Shown piece after piece: positions 1-5,230 of a DNA stretch of 5,578 bases. How positions within the stretch are numbered: the stretch's first letter is position 1; every line of letters begins with the position of its first letter. The stretch lies in contig JBLHGU010000300.1 in assembly GCA_047615875.1 (NCBI GenBank), positions 1-5,578 on the forward strand, written 5' to 3'. A model generated the notes under the pieces. The model worked only from the letters and a program-made list of their open reading frames with translations, ran no database searches and had not been told where the DNA came from. Origin of the DNA: JBLHGU01 sp047615875 (GTDB lineage Bacteria; Pseudomonadota; Gammaproteobacteria; Arenicellales; CAJQKF01). Position numbers and translations under genes: made by a program.

Positions 1-90
1 CCCTACCATTATTTGTTTTTAATCCATTTCTCATTTTATATTCATTGTACGTTTAATAATTTTGAGTGTCCCAAATGACTAGTCTACGGA
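1..90. other. AT-rich flank without a gene
   Basis: This stretch is rich in A and T and has stops in the frames that I read. I see no gene, ribosome binding site or clear repeat. If the intron begins near 91, this is its 5' exon, but I could not find a coding frame that continues into the protein at 870, so it does not look like the 5' part of that gene. Confidence 0.5.
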
Positions 91-390
91 GTGTGCCACG
101 ATAACCTAATTAATCTGGAGGGTAAATACTGATGACTGAAGTTCAAACTACATAATTGATGAGGGTAGGTCCCTCGGTATCGGCGTACAGGCGTTGGTAT
201 CAAACCGCCTCAAGCTGCATGGGTAAAGAGCCTTTGTGGTGAGCGTTGAGGGAAAAGGTGGTGCAAGACACTATCAGGTAAGGGTTCGAAAGACGAATGA
301 AAATGAATTATTGATGACGTGTCGTAAATACAAGATGATGTTAAAACTGGCGGGTGCTCTGAGTGTCGGGATAAGTGTGGACAAGGCCTG

Positions 391-576
391 TTGTGTCAAT
401 CGCTGGAGAAAGTGTATCGATTTGTTGAGCGCTACTGGCGAAAGAGATTAAGTCGACGAAGTAGAAAGGGCAAAGTGACCTGGGAGGTTTTCCAGCGAAT
501 TAAAGAAAGATATCCACTACAGAAGCCGAAATTGTATGTCCCTTATGTAAGATTGCAATCCTATGCTGTACTGTGA
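391..576 (+). pseudogene. C-terminal fragment of group II intron reverse transcriptase/maturase
   Basis: The 61-residue frame contains the run RFVERYWRKRLSRRSRKGKV followed by TWEVFQRIKERYPLQKPKLY and ends in RLQSYAVL. I recognise this as the conserved C-terminal tail of LtrA-type intron-encoded proteins in Gammaproteobacteria, where such proteins splice and reverse-transcribe their host intron. None of the reverse transcriptase palm motifs, including the YxDD catalytic motif, is present. The frame is open upstream only to 328, after a TAA at 325-327, and codons 328-390 do not read as maturase, so the deletion junction is probably near 390. The TTG at 391 is only the first possible start, not a believable one. 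It lies directly before domain V, the normal place for the end of a domain IV ORF. Non-functional relic, fairly sure. Confidence 0.75.
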
Positions 577-589
577 ATCTACTTTTGAA

Positions 590-622
590 GAGCGTAGTGC
601 GGGAAATCCGCACGCTACGTTG
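590..622 (+). ncRNA. Group II intron domain V
   Basis: This is the catalytic hairpin of a group II intron. The lower stem pairs 591-596 with 616-621 and begins with the AGC triad (591-593). A two-nucleotide bulge lies at 614-615 on the 3' side. The upper stem pairs 597-602 with 608-613, closed by a GAAA-containing loop. Size (~33 nt), triad, bulge position and loop all match the domain V consensus, and all pairs are intact, so this part has not decayed. Confidence 0.78.
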
Positions 623-625
623 TGT

Positions 626-663
626 GGGAGCTGGAGGCGGGTGACCGCCTCTGGCGACCCGGT
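626..663 (+). ncRNA. Group II intron domain VI and 3' end
   Basis: A stem pairs 634-640 with 645-651 around a GTGA tetraloop. It continues below through weaker pairs to GGG (626-628) with CCC (658-660). A657 is left unpaired near the base, as expected for the branch-point adenosine, which lies 7-8 nt from the 3' splice site in this class. That puts the intron end at about 663-664. The last bases read GT rather than the usual AY, so the exact splice site is uncertain. Confidence 0.6.
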
Positions 664-687
664 CCCAGCGGGGCAGTTCCGCTGGGA
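663..687. repeat. Perfect 9-bp GC-rich inverted repeat at intron 3' junction
   Basis: TCCCAGCGG at 663-671 is the exact reverse complement of CCGCTGGGA at 679-687, with a 7-nt loop between them. It begins where the intron ends, so it is probably 3' exon sequence. No T-run follows on the + strand, so it is not a typical intrinsic terminator in that direction. It could be part of the target recognised by the intron or the stem of an older transcript. Confidence 0.6.
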
Positions 688-699
688 GACACGACCTGA

Positions 700-728
700 T
701 TGAAAAGTCAACGAACGTGCTCTATTTG
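700..728 (+). promoter_or_regulatory. Weak candidate sigma-70 promoter upstream of the 870 gene
   Basis: TTGAAA at 700-705 and TATTTG at 723-728 are 17 nt apart. The -35 matches well, the -10 poorly (3 of 6). Transcription would start near 735, which is also where the reading frame of the downstream protein first becomes open. Chance occurrence is quite possible. Confidence 0.2.
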
Positions 729-869
729 CTCTAAACAGACAGGGCGAAACTTAAATACCTGTTACGCTGTTGGCTGGACCTGCATCCCGCTCTCAGTTTC
801 CACGTAAAATGGAGTGAACTCGATCCTTTTAGCAATATATCAGCGACATCCAGTTATCCGAACTGGAAT

Positions 870-1964
870 GTGACACAGAAGTCTCAACTCGACGTGGCAT
901 TTTATCATGCCTGGGATTGGCTCAATAATGGATTGGGTGTCTATAATGGCACAGCCCTAGCAGATCCTCCGAATAATAAGTTTTTGTCCCAGGGCGAAGA
1001 ATACGGTGCCAAAACTATTTTAGATCGAGACGATGCATGGGGCATTTATGTTGCAACAATTGGCCACAGCCTCGCCCTGGAGATTGGCGGATTTGTGCCT
1101 TGGTCCGTTGTTGACTATACGTCAGTTGATATGAATCAGCTTTTTGATTCCGAATCGTTTTACAACGTTGCCACCCACAACGATTATCCGCACCCGCCAA
1201 ACTCGAATACCCTTCGTTATGGGTATCGCAATCTCAAGGTAACTCATGCGCCTCCCAACAAGGTCTATCAGTTTATGGTGGACGCCGATTTGATCGGGTC
1301 AACACACTTTTTCTCTGTGGCCCGTGTTCTGAAGTGGAGCCGTGAGAATCTCAAGCACTTTGCAGGAGGCTATGACGCGCAAAACATGATAGAACACTGG
1401 GGTTATGCAGGCGCACCACCGGTCTCTCGTATAATCGATGGAGACGGTACTTCTCCCGGTCCGTCCCACTGGGCGATGGGTTGTCATGGAGTGGCCAATT
1501 TCTATGTTTCCGCTTTCCGCGCCCTGAATATTCCCGTATATTATCTATATGGTCATGGCGGTAGTGGGCAGGGTACCCCGGTTTTTCCCACCATTGGCCA
1601 TACCTTGGGCCATGGCGATGATGTCTATGCCATGAGACTCAATATTCCTTCCATGGATCCTGACTACATACCGCCGCAAGATGTCTTGATATCGTATCAA
1701 ACCTTTAACGACTGGTTTTTTCCCCATGGGCCGGAAGCCGAAAAGAATATTAGCAGACGGCCCTTTGACATAGCTCTGGAAGTACTACCGAACAAGATTC
1801 TGAACCGCTATTGCGCCGATTTACAGTCATCCGTTCAAGAGTCTCAAGGCTCAGTGTTCGACAAGTTCTCGCATTTCTATACCTACACACAATTGGTAAG
1901 CAAAAATCTGTGGATGCGACTGGAGGCTAAGCGGCAGCAGTTTAATTATTGCCCAGCAAGCTAG
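870..1964 (+). CDS. Transglutaminase-like (cysteine protease fold) protein, uncharacterised
   Basis: I do not recognise the family of this 364-residue protein. The middle resembles the transglutaminase-like core: a Cys in GCHGVAN (C205) is followed by a helix ending RALNIP (217-222), as in the common C-x-x-x-A...R-x-x-G-I-P pattern, then GHTLGHGDD (243-251) offering H244 or H248, then D263 in SMDPD. These would form a Cys-His-Asp triad. The N-terminal 200 residues are rich in Trp, Tyr, His and Asn. There is no signal peptide or membrane segment. The GTG at 870 has no convincing ribosome binding site. The same frame is open without a stop from 735, giving about 45 further residues that look protein-like but contain no ATG, GTG or TTG, so the gene may have lost its 5' end or carry a frameshift there. 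It converges on the ureohydrolase, with 55 nt between the two stop codons. Role unknown: peptidase, transglutaminase or amide hydrolase are all possible. Confidence 0.7.
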   Translation: MTQKSQLDVAFYHAWDWLNNGLGVYNGTALADPPNNKFLSQGEEYGAKTILDRDDAWGIYVATIGHSLALEIGGFVPWSVVDYTSVDMNQLFDSESFYNVATHNDYPHPPNSNTLRYGYRNLKVTHAPPNKVYQFMVDADLIGSTHFFSVARVLKWSRENLKHFAGGYDAQNMIEHWGYAGAPPVSRIIDGDGTSPGPSHWAMGCHGVANFYVSAFRALNIPVYYLYGHGGSGQGTPVFPTIGHTLGHGDDVYAMRLNIPSMDPDYIPPQDVLISYQTFNDWFFPHGPEAEKNISRRPFDIALEVLPNKILNRYCADLQSSVQESQGSVFDKFSHFYTYTQLVSKNLWMRLEAKRQQFNYCPAS

Positions 1965-1970
1965 CCTATT

Positions 1971-1995
1971 ACCATCAGACGATTCAGATGGTTTT
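1971..1995 (+). terminator. Weak terminator-like hairpin after the transglutaminase-like gene
   Basis: ACCATC (1971-1976) pairs with GATGGT (1987-1992), followed by TTTG. The stem is only 6 bp and the T-run short, so this is a weak candidate that begins 7 nt after the stop codon. Confidence 0.25.
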
Positions 1996-2006
1996 GAAAA
2001 CGATAG

Positions 2007-2033
2007 ATACACCAATTATCTAATCTGGTGTAT
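2007..2033. terminator. 8-bp hairpin between convergent genes
   Basis: ATACACCA at 2007-2014 is the exact reverse complement of TGGTGTAT at 2026-2033, with an 11-nt loop. It lies between the convergent stop codons and spans the stop of the minus-strand ureohydrolase (2020-2022). It could act as a shared terminator in both directions. Neither side has a strong T-run, and the stem is AT-rich. Confidence 0.35.
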
Positions 2034-2985
2034 TTGTCGAATTCAGGCAGATTAGTGATAAGGACTCGAGGATTACGGTTCCCGCTAAAAAGGCCGTCAT
2101 ACCTCCTATATCATGAGGTGGGCTTACTGTATTAACATCTACTGCAACGATATTCAAACCGGCTAACCCCTGTAATAGTGTTAGTCCTTCCCGTGCTGTT
2201 GCACCACCCCAAGTGGGTGTACATACACCTGGTGCACAAGACGGATCGAAAAAATCCATATCGAAACAAAGATAAACTGGCTTGCCACTAAGTTTATCGT
2301 GAATTGTTGCCAACACATCTTTAAATCCACGATCGAAAAGCTCGTTGCCGTCGATAAGGTTATAGCCATGGCTTCGTGTATGTTCGAATACATTGGGTTG
2401 TGTAAGTGTACCCCTGGGTCCTACATGTAAGGAGTTCTCCGTATCCACCACGCCTTCTTCTGCTGCGCGGGTAAAAGTAGTAGCCACATTGTATCGATCA
2501 TTTATTGTCGATCCACTACTTGGAAATGTGTCGGTATGCGCATCAATATGCAGCACGACTAAATCTGAGTGATGTGCATGTACAGCGCGCAATTGGGGTA
2601 GGGTAACCGCACCATCTCCGCCCATTGAAACGGGTATAGCACCTGCAGCGAGAACATTCGATACTGCATGCTCAATTTGCTCAAAGGATTCTTCAATCAA
2701 GCTTGAGGTTACCTGAACGTTTCCGCAGTCAATGACATTCAGTTGTTCTAAAGGATTAAAATCTGCATGGGGTGGTTGAAAAGGTCGAACCAGTGCTGAT
2801 TGCTCACGTATAGCGTTTGGCCCATATCGCGCACCAATTCTTACAGGATGCGTACCACAGTCAAATGGTATGCCGAGAATTGCGGCACGACTTCCTGCGG
2901 CATTGGTCGAGGAGGGTACACCCATAAAAGTGAAAGGACTGTTAAACAAGTCTTTTTCATCTCGCGGCTCAGTAGTTCTGTTCAT
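2020..2985 (-). CDS. Ureohydrolase (agmatinase/arginase superfamily) with atypical active site
   Basis: This 321-residue protein has the usual length and fold markers of the manganese-type ureohydrolases, which remove urea from guanidino compounds. Visible in order: GIPFDCGT (38-45), RIGARYGPNAIREQS (49-63), GGDG (122-125), HIDAHTD (146-152), DMDFFDP (242-248), APGVCTPTWGG (251-261) and VDVNTVSPPHD (282-292). Metal ligands D148, H150, D152, D242 and D244 are kept. The first ligand His of the normal GGDHS motif is Gly125, and the usual substrate-binding Glu of the VEVSPP motif is Thr286. I recall agmatinase-labelled relatives in other proteobacteria with a non-His residue in the first motif and NTVSPP in the second, so this may be a distinct subfamily; its substrate cannot be named. 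The ATG at 2985 has a purine-rich AAGAG about 9 nt upstream. It is divergent from the dehydrogenase operon, suggesting shared regulation. Confidence 0.92.
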   Translation of the reverse strand: MNRTTEPRDEKDLFNSPFTFMGVPSSTNAAGSRAAILGIPFDCGTHPVRIGARYGPNAIREQSALVRPFQPPHADFNPLEQLNVIDCGNVQVTSSLIEESFEQIEHAVSNVLAAGAIPVSMGGDGAVTLPQLRAVHAHHSDLVVLHIDAHTDTFPSSGSTINDRYNVATTFTRAAEEGVVDTENSLHVGPRGTLTQPNVFEHTRSHGYNLIDGNELFDRGFKDVLATIHDKLSGKPVYLCFDMDFFDPSCAPGVCTPTWGGATAREGLTLLQGLAGLNIVAVDVNTVSPPHDIGGMTAFLAGTVILESLSLICLNSTNTPD

Positions 2986-3015
2986 ATTTTAACTCTTAAT
3001 ATTTATCTGGTATCG

Positions 3016-3059
3016 ATCGGGATATACCCTTGTTTCACCATGCAAGGGTATATCCCGAT
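3016..3059. repeat. Perfect 17-bp inverted repeat upstream of the ureohydrolase
   Basis: ATCGGGATATACCCTTG at 3016-3032 is repeated as its exact reverse complement at 3043-3059, with a 10-nt spacer (3033-3042). It ends 31 nt before the ureohydrolase ATG. There is no T-run on either side, so it is not an intrinsic terminator. It could be an operator for a dimeric regulator, a stable 5' UTR hairpin in the ureohydrolase mRNA, or a dispersed palindromic repeat. I see no match to the guanidine riboswitch classes. Confidence 0.85.
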
Positions 3060-3067
3060 GGTTGATT

Positions 3068-3096
3068 TATGTATTCTACGGTTGGTACAGGATCAA
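3068..3096 (-). promoter_or_regulatory. Candidate promoter for the ureohydrolase
   Basis: On the minus strand, TTGATC (3096-3091) and TACATA (3073-3068) are 17 nt apart. Matches to the sigma-70 consensus are moderate (4 of 6 and 3 of 6). Transcription would begin close to 3061, so the 17-bp inverted repeat would form the first part of the mRNA or overlap the start site. Confidence 0.25.
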
Positions 3097-3205
3097 GTCG
3101 AACCTCAAATAGTATTTAGTCAGATTAATTTGATGCCAGAATGCTTATATAGGGGGAAATCAAGTATTCGCCAGAGCAAGTGCTATTCTCCCTGAGTCGC
3201 ACCCT

Positions 3206-3240
3206 GATATTTGGCATGAGAAATTGCCGGATATTTTTTT
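3206..3240 (+). terminator. Intrinsic terminator-like hairpin, + strand
   Basis: GATATTTGGCA (3206-3216) can pair with TGCCGGATATT (3225-3235) across an 8-nt loop using eight Watson-Crick pairs and three G-U pairs; T-residues continue to 3240. The G-U pairs become A-C mismatches in the opposite strand, so the structure fits + strand RNA only. No + strand gene lies close upstream, so it may end a short leader RNA, be an attenuator before the operon, or be a relic. It lies before the promoter candidate at 3266 and so would not affect a transcript from there. Confidence 0.4.
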
Positions 3241-3265
3241 GCAACTTTGGGACATAGATATTACG

Positions 3266-3294
3266 TTGATAAACCGATATCCATCAGATAAACT
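3266..3294 (+). promoter_or_regulatory. Candidate promoter for the dehydrogenase operon
   Basis: TTGATA (3266-3271) and TAAACT (3289-3294) are 17 nt apart, matching the sigma-70 consensus at 5 of 6 and 4 of 6 positions. The predicted start near 3301 leaves a leader of about 130 nt before the first gene, which includes the dyad at 3384-3406. Confidence 0.35.
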
Positions 3295-3383
3295 AATTTT
3301 AGTTTTAATTGCAAACCTCTGAGTAAGATTTGTAAATGAAATCTGGCGGGTTTATTGGCATCACATTTTGGACGAAACCTACT

Positions 3384-3406
3384 GTGGTTCGATAATCGAA
3401 CTCCAC
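3384..3406. promoter_or_regulatory. Dyad, possible operator or leader hairpin
   Basis: TTCGATAATCGAA at 3388-3400 is a perfect 6-bp palindrome around one base. Flanking GTGG (3384-3387) and CCAC (3403-3406) extend the symmetry, interrupted by CT. Its place 26 nt before the first operon ATG suggests a regulator binding site or a 5' UTR hairpin. Confidence 0.35.
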
Positions 3407-3419
3407 GAATTAGAAAAGC

Positions 3420-3425
3420 GGAGGA
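3420..3425 (+). promoter_or_regulatory. Strong Shine-Dalgarno site of the operon's first gene
   Basis: GGAGGA lies 6 nt before the ATG at 3432 and decides that start. It is the strongest ribosome binding site I see in the window. Confidence 0.8.
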
Positions 3426-3431
3426 CTACGC

Positions 3432-3755
3432 ATGTTTGTCTACCATACTACCCCAGCAAGTAAGAATGTAACCATCTATATCGACAAATGCTCCGTCGAA
3501 GTACCTGCCGCTATAAGCGTCGCCGGTGCATTGCTGGCAAGCGGCTATGCGAGCTTTCGTCGCACACCGGTAACAGGGTCGCCACGAGGCCCCTGGTGCT
3601 TGATGGGAAGCTGTTTCGATTGCCTGGTAGATATTGATGGCATCAGTGGCTGTCAGGCCTGCTCGACTACTGTTCAGGACGGTATGCTCGTCACACTCCC
3701 CGGTCCTGAGAAGCAAGATTCTGAAAATTCAGATCCCTGGGGAGCTAGTACTTAG
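3432..3755 (+). CDS. Small [2Fe-2S] subunit of a HcnABC-type amine dehydrogenase
   Basis: A 107-residue ferredoxin-like protein, the size of HcnA and of the small subunits of D-hydroxyproline dehydrogenase and opine oxidases. The family carries one [2Fe-2S] cluster that passes electrons between the flavin subunits. The cluster motif is clear: C56 in GPWCLMG, C61 and C64 in GSCFDC, and C77 in CQAC, matching the C-x4-C-x2-C...C pattern; C74 is an extra cysteine. Residues 1-35 form the expected short beta-rich start, with VPAAISVAGALLASG (24-38) as the usual helix. The acidic tail after residue 90 is probably flexible. It is first in a tight operon: the next gene starts 5 nt after its stop. The family is firm, but the sequence does not say which substrate the enzyme uses. 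Confidence 0.9.
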   Translation: MFVYHTTPASKNVTIYIDKCSVEVPAAISVAGALLASGYASFRRTPVTGSPRGPWCLMGSCFDCLVDIDGISGCQACSTTVQDGMLVTLPGPEKQDSENSDPWGAST

Positions 3756-3760
3756 GTGCA

Positions 3761-5230
3761 ATGCAGTCTGCAAAAACTTTTGAGCTCAACACATTGAGAG
3801 AAAACCGAGAACTGGTGATTATTGGTGCGGGGCCTGCGGGCATGTCTGCTGCCATTGCTGCTAGTGCGTCAGGGGTAGATGTAGTGGTGCTGGACCAGCG
3901 GCAAACTCCGGGCGGCCAGATATACCGTAATATAGAAGCCGCGAACCTCGATGTCGCCTCATCTCTTGGAACTGATTACCTCCAGGGGGCGAATCTGGTC
4001 AAACAATTCCACGAGAGCACTGCAGAATACCGCCCGGATACAATTGTATGGGAAATCTCTACTGGACTCGAAGTGTATGTTTCCGGTGGCTCCGGTGCAC
4101 GCATCATACAAGCACAGAGAGTGATCATAGCCACCGGCGCTCTGGAGCGACCGTTTCCCATCCCCGGATGGACTTTACCCGGGGTGATGGCAGCAGGTGC
4201 TGCTCAATCTTTGCTCAAGCAAGATGGGCTGTTACCCGAAGGCCCCGTGGTGCTCGCTGGCACTGGACCTTTGATACTGCTGCTGGCCTGTCAATATCTG
4301 GATATGGGCGTGAACATCGCAGCCATACTTGAAACAACACCTCCCAGTAATCGCATACGTGCTCTAGCGCATTTGCCCCAGGCAATTACTGCCGGTAAAT
4401 ATTTGTGGAAGGGTGCAACCATGCTTAAGCGGTTGAAGCGGCACCGCGTCAGGCATATACAGGGTGTTGAAGCATTACGGGCGCTGGGCGAAGACCGTCT
4501 TCGGCAAGTTGAATTCAGAGTTGGTTCTAGTGAACAGCGATTGGATACCTCACTACTTCTTTTGCATCAAGGTATAGTGCCAGATGTGAATCTGACTGGG
4601 GCATTGGGATGCGCCATGGACTGGGATAATCAGTCTTTGTGTTTTCGCCCGCGCCTCGATGCTTTGGGAAACAGTAGTGTTGAGGGAATAGCCGTGGTCG
4701 GGGATGGTGCAGCAATTATCGGCTCACAATCTGCCATCTGGGCCGGAAAGCTAGCAGGTCTGGATGCGGCCTGCCGATCTAAGCACATTGATCAAGGCCA
4801 ACGAGATGCCCAAACACAAAACGCTCGACGTGCATTAAAGCGCTCACTAAAGATACGTCCGTTCCTAGAAACACTGTATCGCCCCGCGAATACTTTCCGC
4901 ATACCGGAGCAGTCTGAAACCATAGTTTGCCGCTGTGAGGAAGTGGCAGCGGGGAGTATACGCAAGCAGATTGCGCGTGGAGCAATGGATCCCAATGCTA
5001 TCAAGTCTCGTCTCCGCTGCGGTATGGGTCCCTGTCAGGGTCGTTACTGTGGACTTACGGTAAGTGAAATCATAGCCGCTGAGACAGGCAAGCAAATGTC
5101 CGAGATTGGTTATTATCGATTACGCCCGCCGGTAAAGCCGGTACCCATTGGTGACATTCTGGCTTTGGCTACAGGAGAACTACCCGCTGAAGTCAAGCTG
5201 CCAGACCCTTTCAAGAAAAAGACCTTATGA
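3761..5230 (+). CDS. FAD/NAD(P)-type oxidoreductase subunit with BFD-like [2Fe-2S] domain (HcnB/OoxA-like)
   Basis: A 489-residue subunit of the same three-part dehydrogenase. An N-terminal dinucleotide fold shows GAGPAG (22-27) and GGQIYRN (51-57). The family hallmark ATGALERPFPIPGW (124-137) follows, leading into GVMAAGAAQSLLK. A second Rossmann fold has AGTGPLILL (166-174), and VVGDGAAIIGSQSA (312-325) closes the FAD site. The C-terminus is a BFD-like [2Fe-2S] domain with C390 and C392 in CRCEE and C420 and C425 in RCGMGPC. In relatives (HcnB, OoxA, sarcosine oxidase alpha) this part links the catalytic flavin to the electron acceptor. Length and layout are complete. The ribosome binding site is weak (AGGT overlapping the previous stop), suggesting translational coupling; its own stop overlaps the next start as ATGA. 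Substrate unknown. Confidence 0.92.
   Translation: MQSAKTFELNTLRENRELVIIGAGPAGMSAAIAASASGVDVVVLDQRQTPGGQIYRNIEAANLDVASSLGTDYLQGANLVKQFHESTAEYRPDTIVWEISTGLEVYVSGGSGARIIQAQRVIIATGALERPFPIPGWTLPGVMAAGAAQSLLKQDGLLPEGPVVLAGTGPLILLLACQYLDMGVNIAAILETTPPSNRIRALAHLPQAITAGKYLWKGATMLKRLKRHRVRHIQGVEALRALGEDRLRQVEFRVGSSEQRLDTSLLLLHQGIVPDVNLTGALGCAMDWDNQSLCFRPRLDALGNSSVEGIAVVGDGAAIIGSQSAIWAGKLAGLDAACRSKHIDQGQRDAQTQNARRALKRSLKIRPFLETLYRPANTFRIPEQSETIVCRCEEVAAGSIRKQIARGAMDPNAIKSRLRCGMGPCQGRYCGLTVSEIIAAETGKQMSEIGYYRLRPPVKPVPIGDILALATGELPAEVKLPDPFKKKTL

Larger units (their letters stand above)
91..663 (+). mobile_element. Group II intron remnant, internally deleted
   Basis: The 3' half is well supported: the C-terminal end of a group II intron reverse transcriptase/maturase (391-576) is followed 13 nt later by a domain V hairpin and then a domain VI hairpin with a candidate branch-point adenosine at 657. 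The 5' boundary is placed at 91 because GTGTG there matches the GUGYG start typical of these introns; this is a guess. About 300 nt between 91 and 390 reads like the structured RNA part of an intron rather than protein. Only about 60 residues of a protein normally over 400 residues remain, so most of the maturase, and probably some of the RNA domains, have been deleted. The element cannot move by itself. It could still be spliced or mobilised in trans if a related intact intron is elsewhere in the genome. Confidence 0.6.
2986..3431. other. 446-bp divergent intergenic region
   Basis: It separates the ureohydrolase from the dehydrogenase operon. It contains, from left to right, a 17-bp perfect inverted repeat, a minus-strand promoter candidate, a + strand terminator-like hairpin, a + strand promoter candidate, a small dyad and a strong ribosome binding site. 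A frame open from 3134 to 3322 on the + strand (62 codons, ending KLILVLIANL) has protein-like composition but no good start or ribosome binding site; it may be a gene relic or chance. Confidence 0.6.

Noticed and set aside
1..90. 5' exon coding for the start of the 870 protein, interrupted by the intron
   Set aside because: The frame that I read through 1-90 meets a stop before the presumed junction, and a stop at 732-734 also separates the intron from the downstream frame.
236..451. 71-codon + strand open frame overlapping the intron 5' part
   Set aside because: It has no ribosome binding site, reads through what looks like structured intron RNA, and overlaps the true maturase frame at 391-451 in a different phase.
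3016..3059. Guanidine riboswitch upstream of the ureohydrolase
   Set aside because: A guanidine aptamer would suit the gene, but the sequence is a single perfect hairpin without the ACGR loops or conserved core of the known classes.
2800..3195. 131-codon + strand open frame
   Set aside because: More than a third of it is antisense to the ureohydrolase, and the rest crosses the inverted repeat; it has no recognisable protein motif.
3345..3361. Sigma-54-like promoter (TGGC, then TTGGCA)
   Set aside because: The spacing is right, but the essential GC of the -12 element is GG, so the match fails at a key base.
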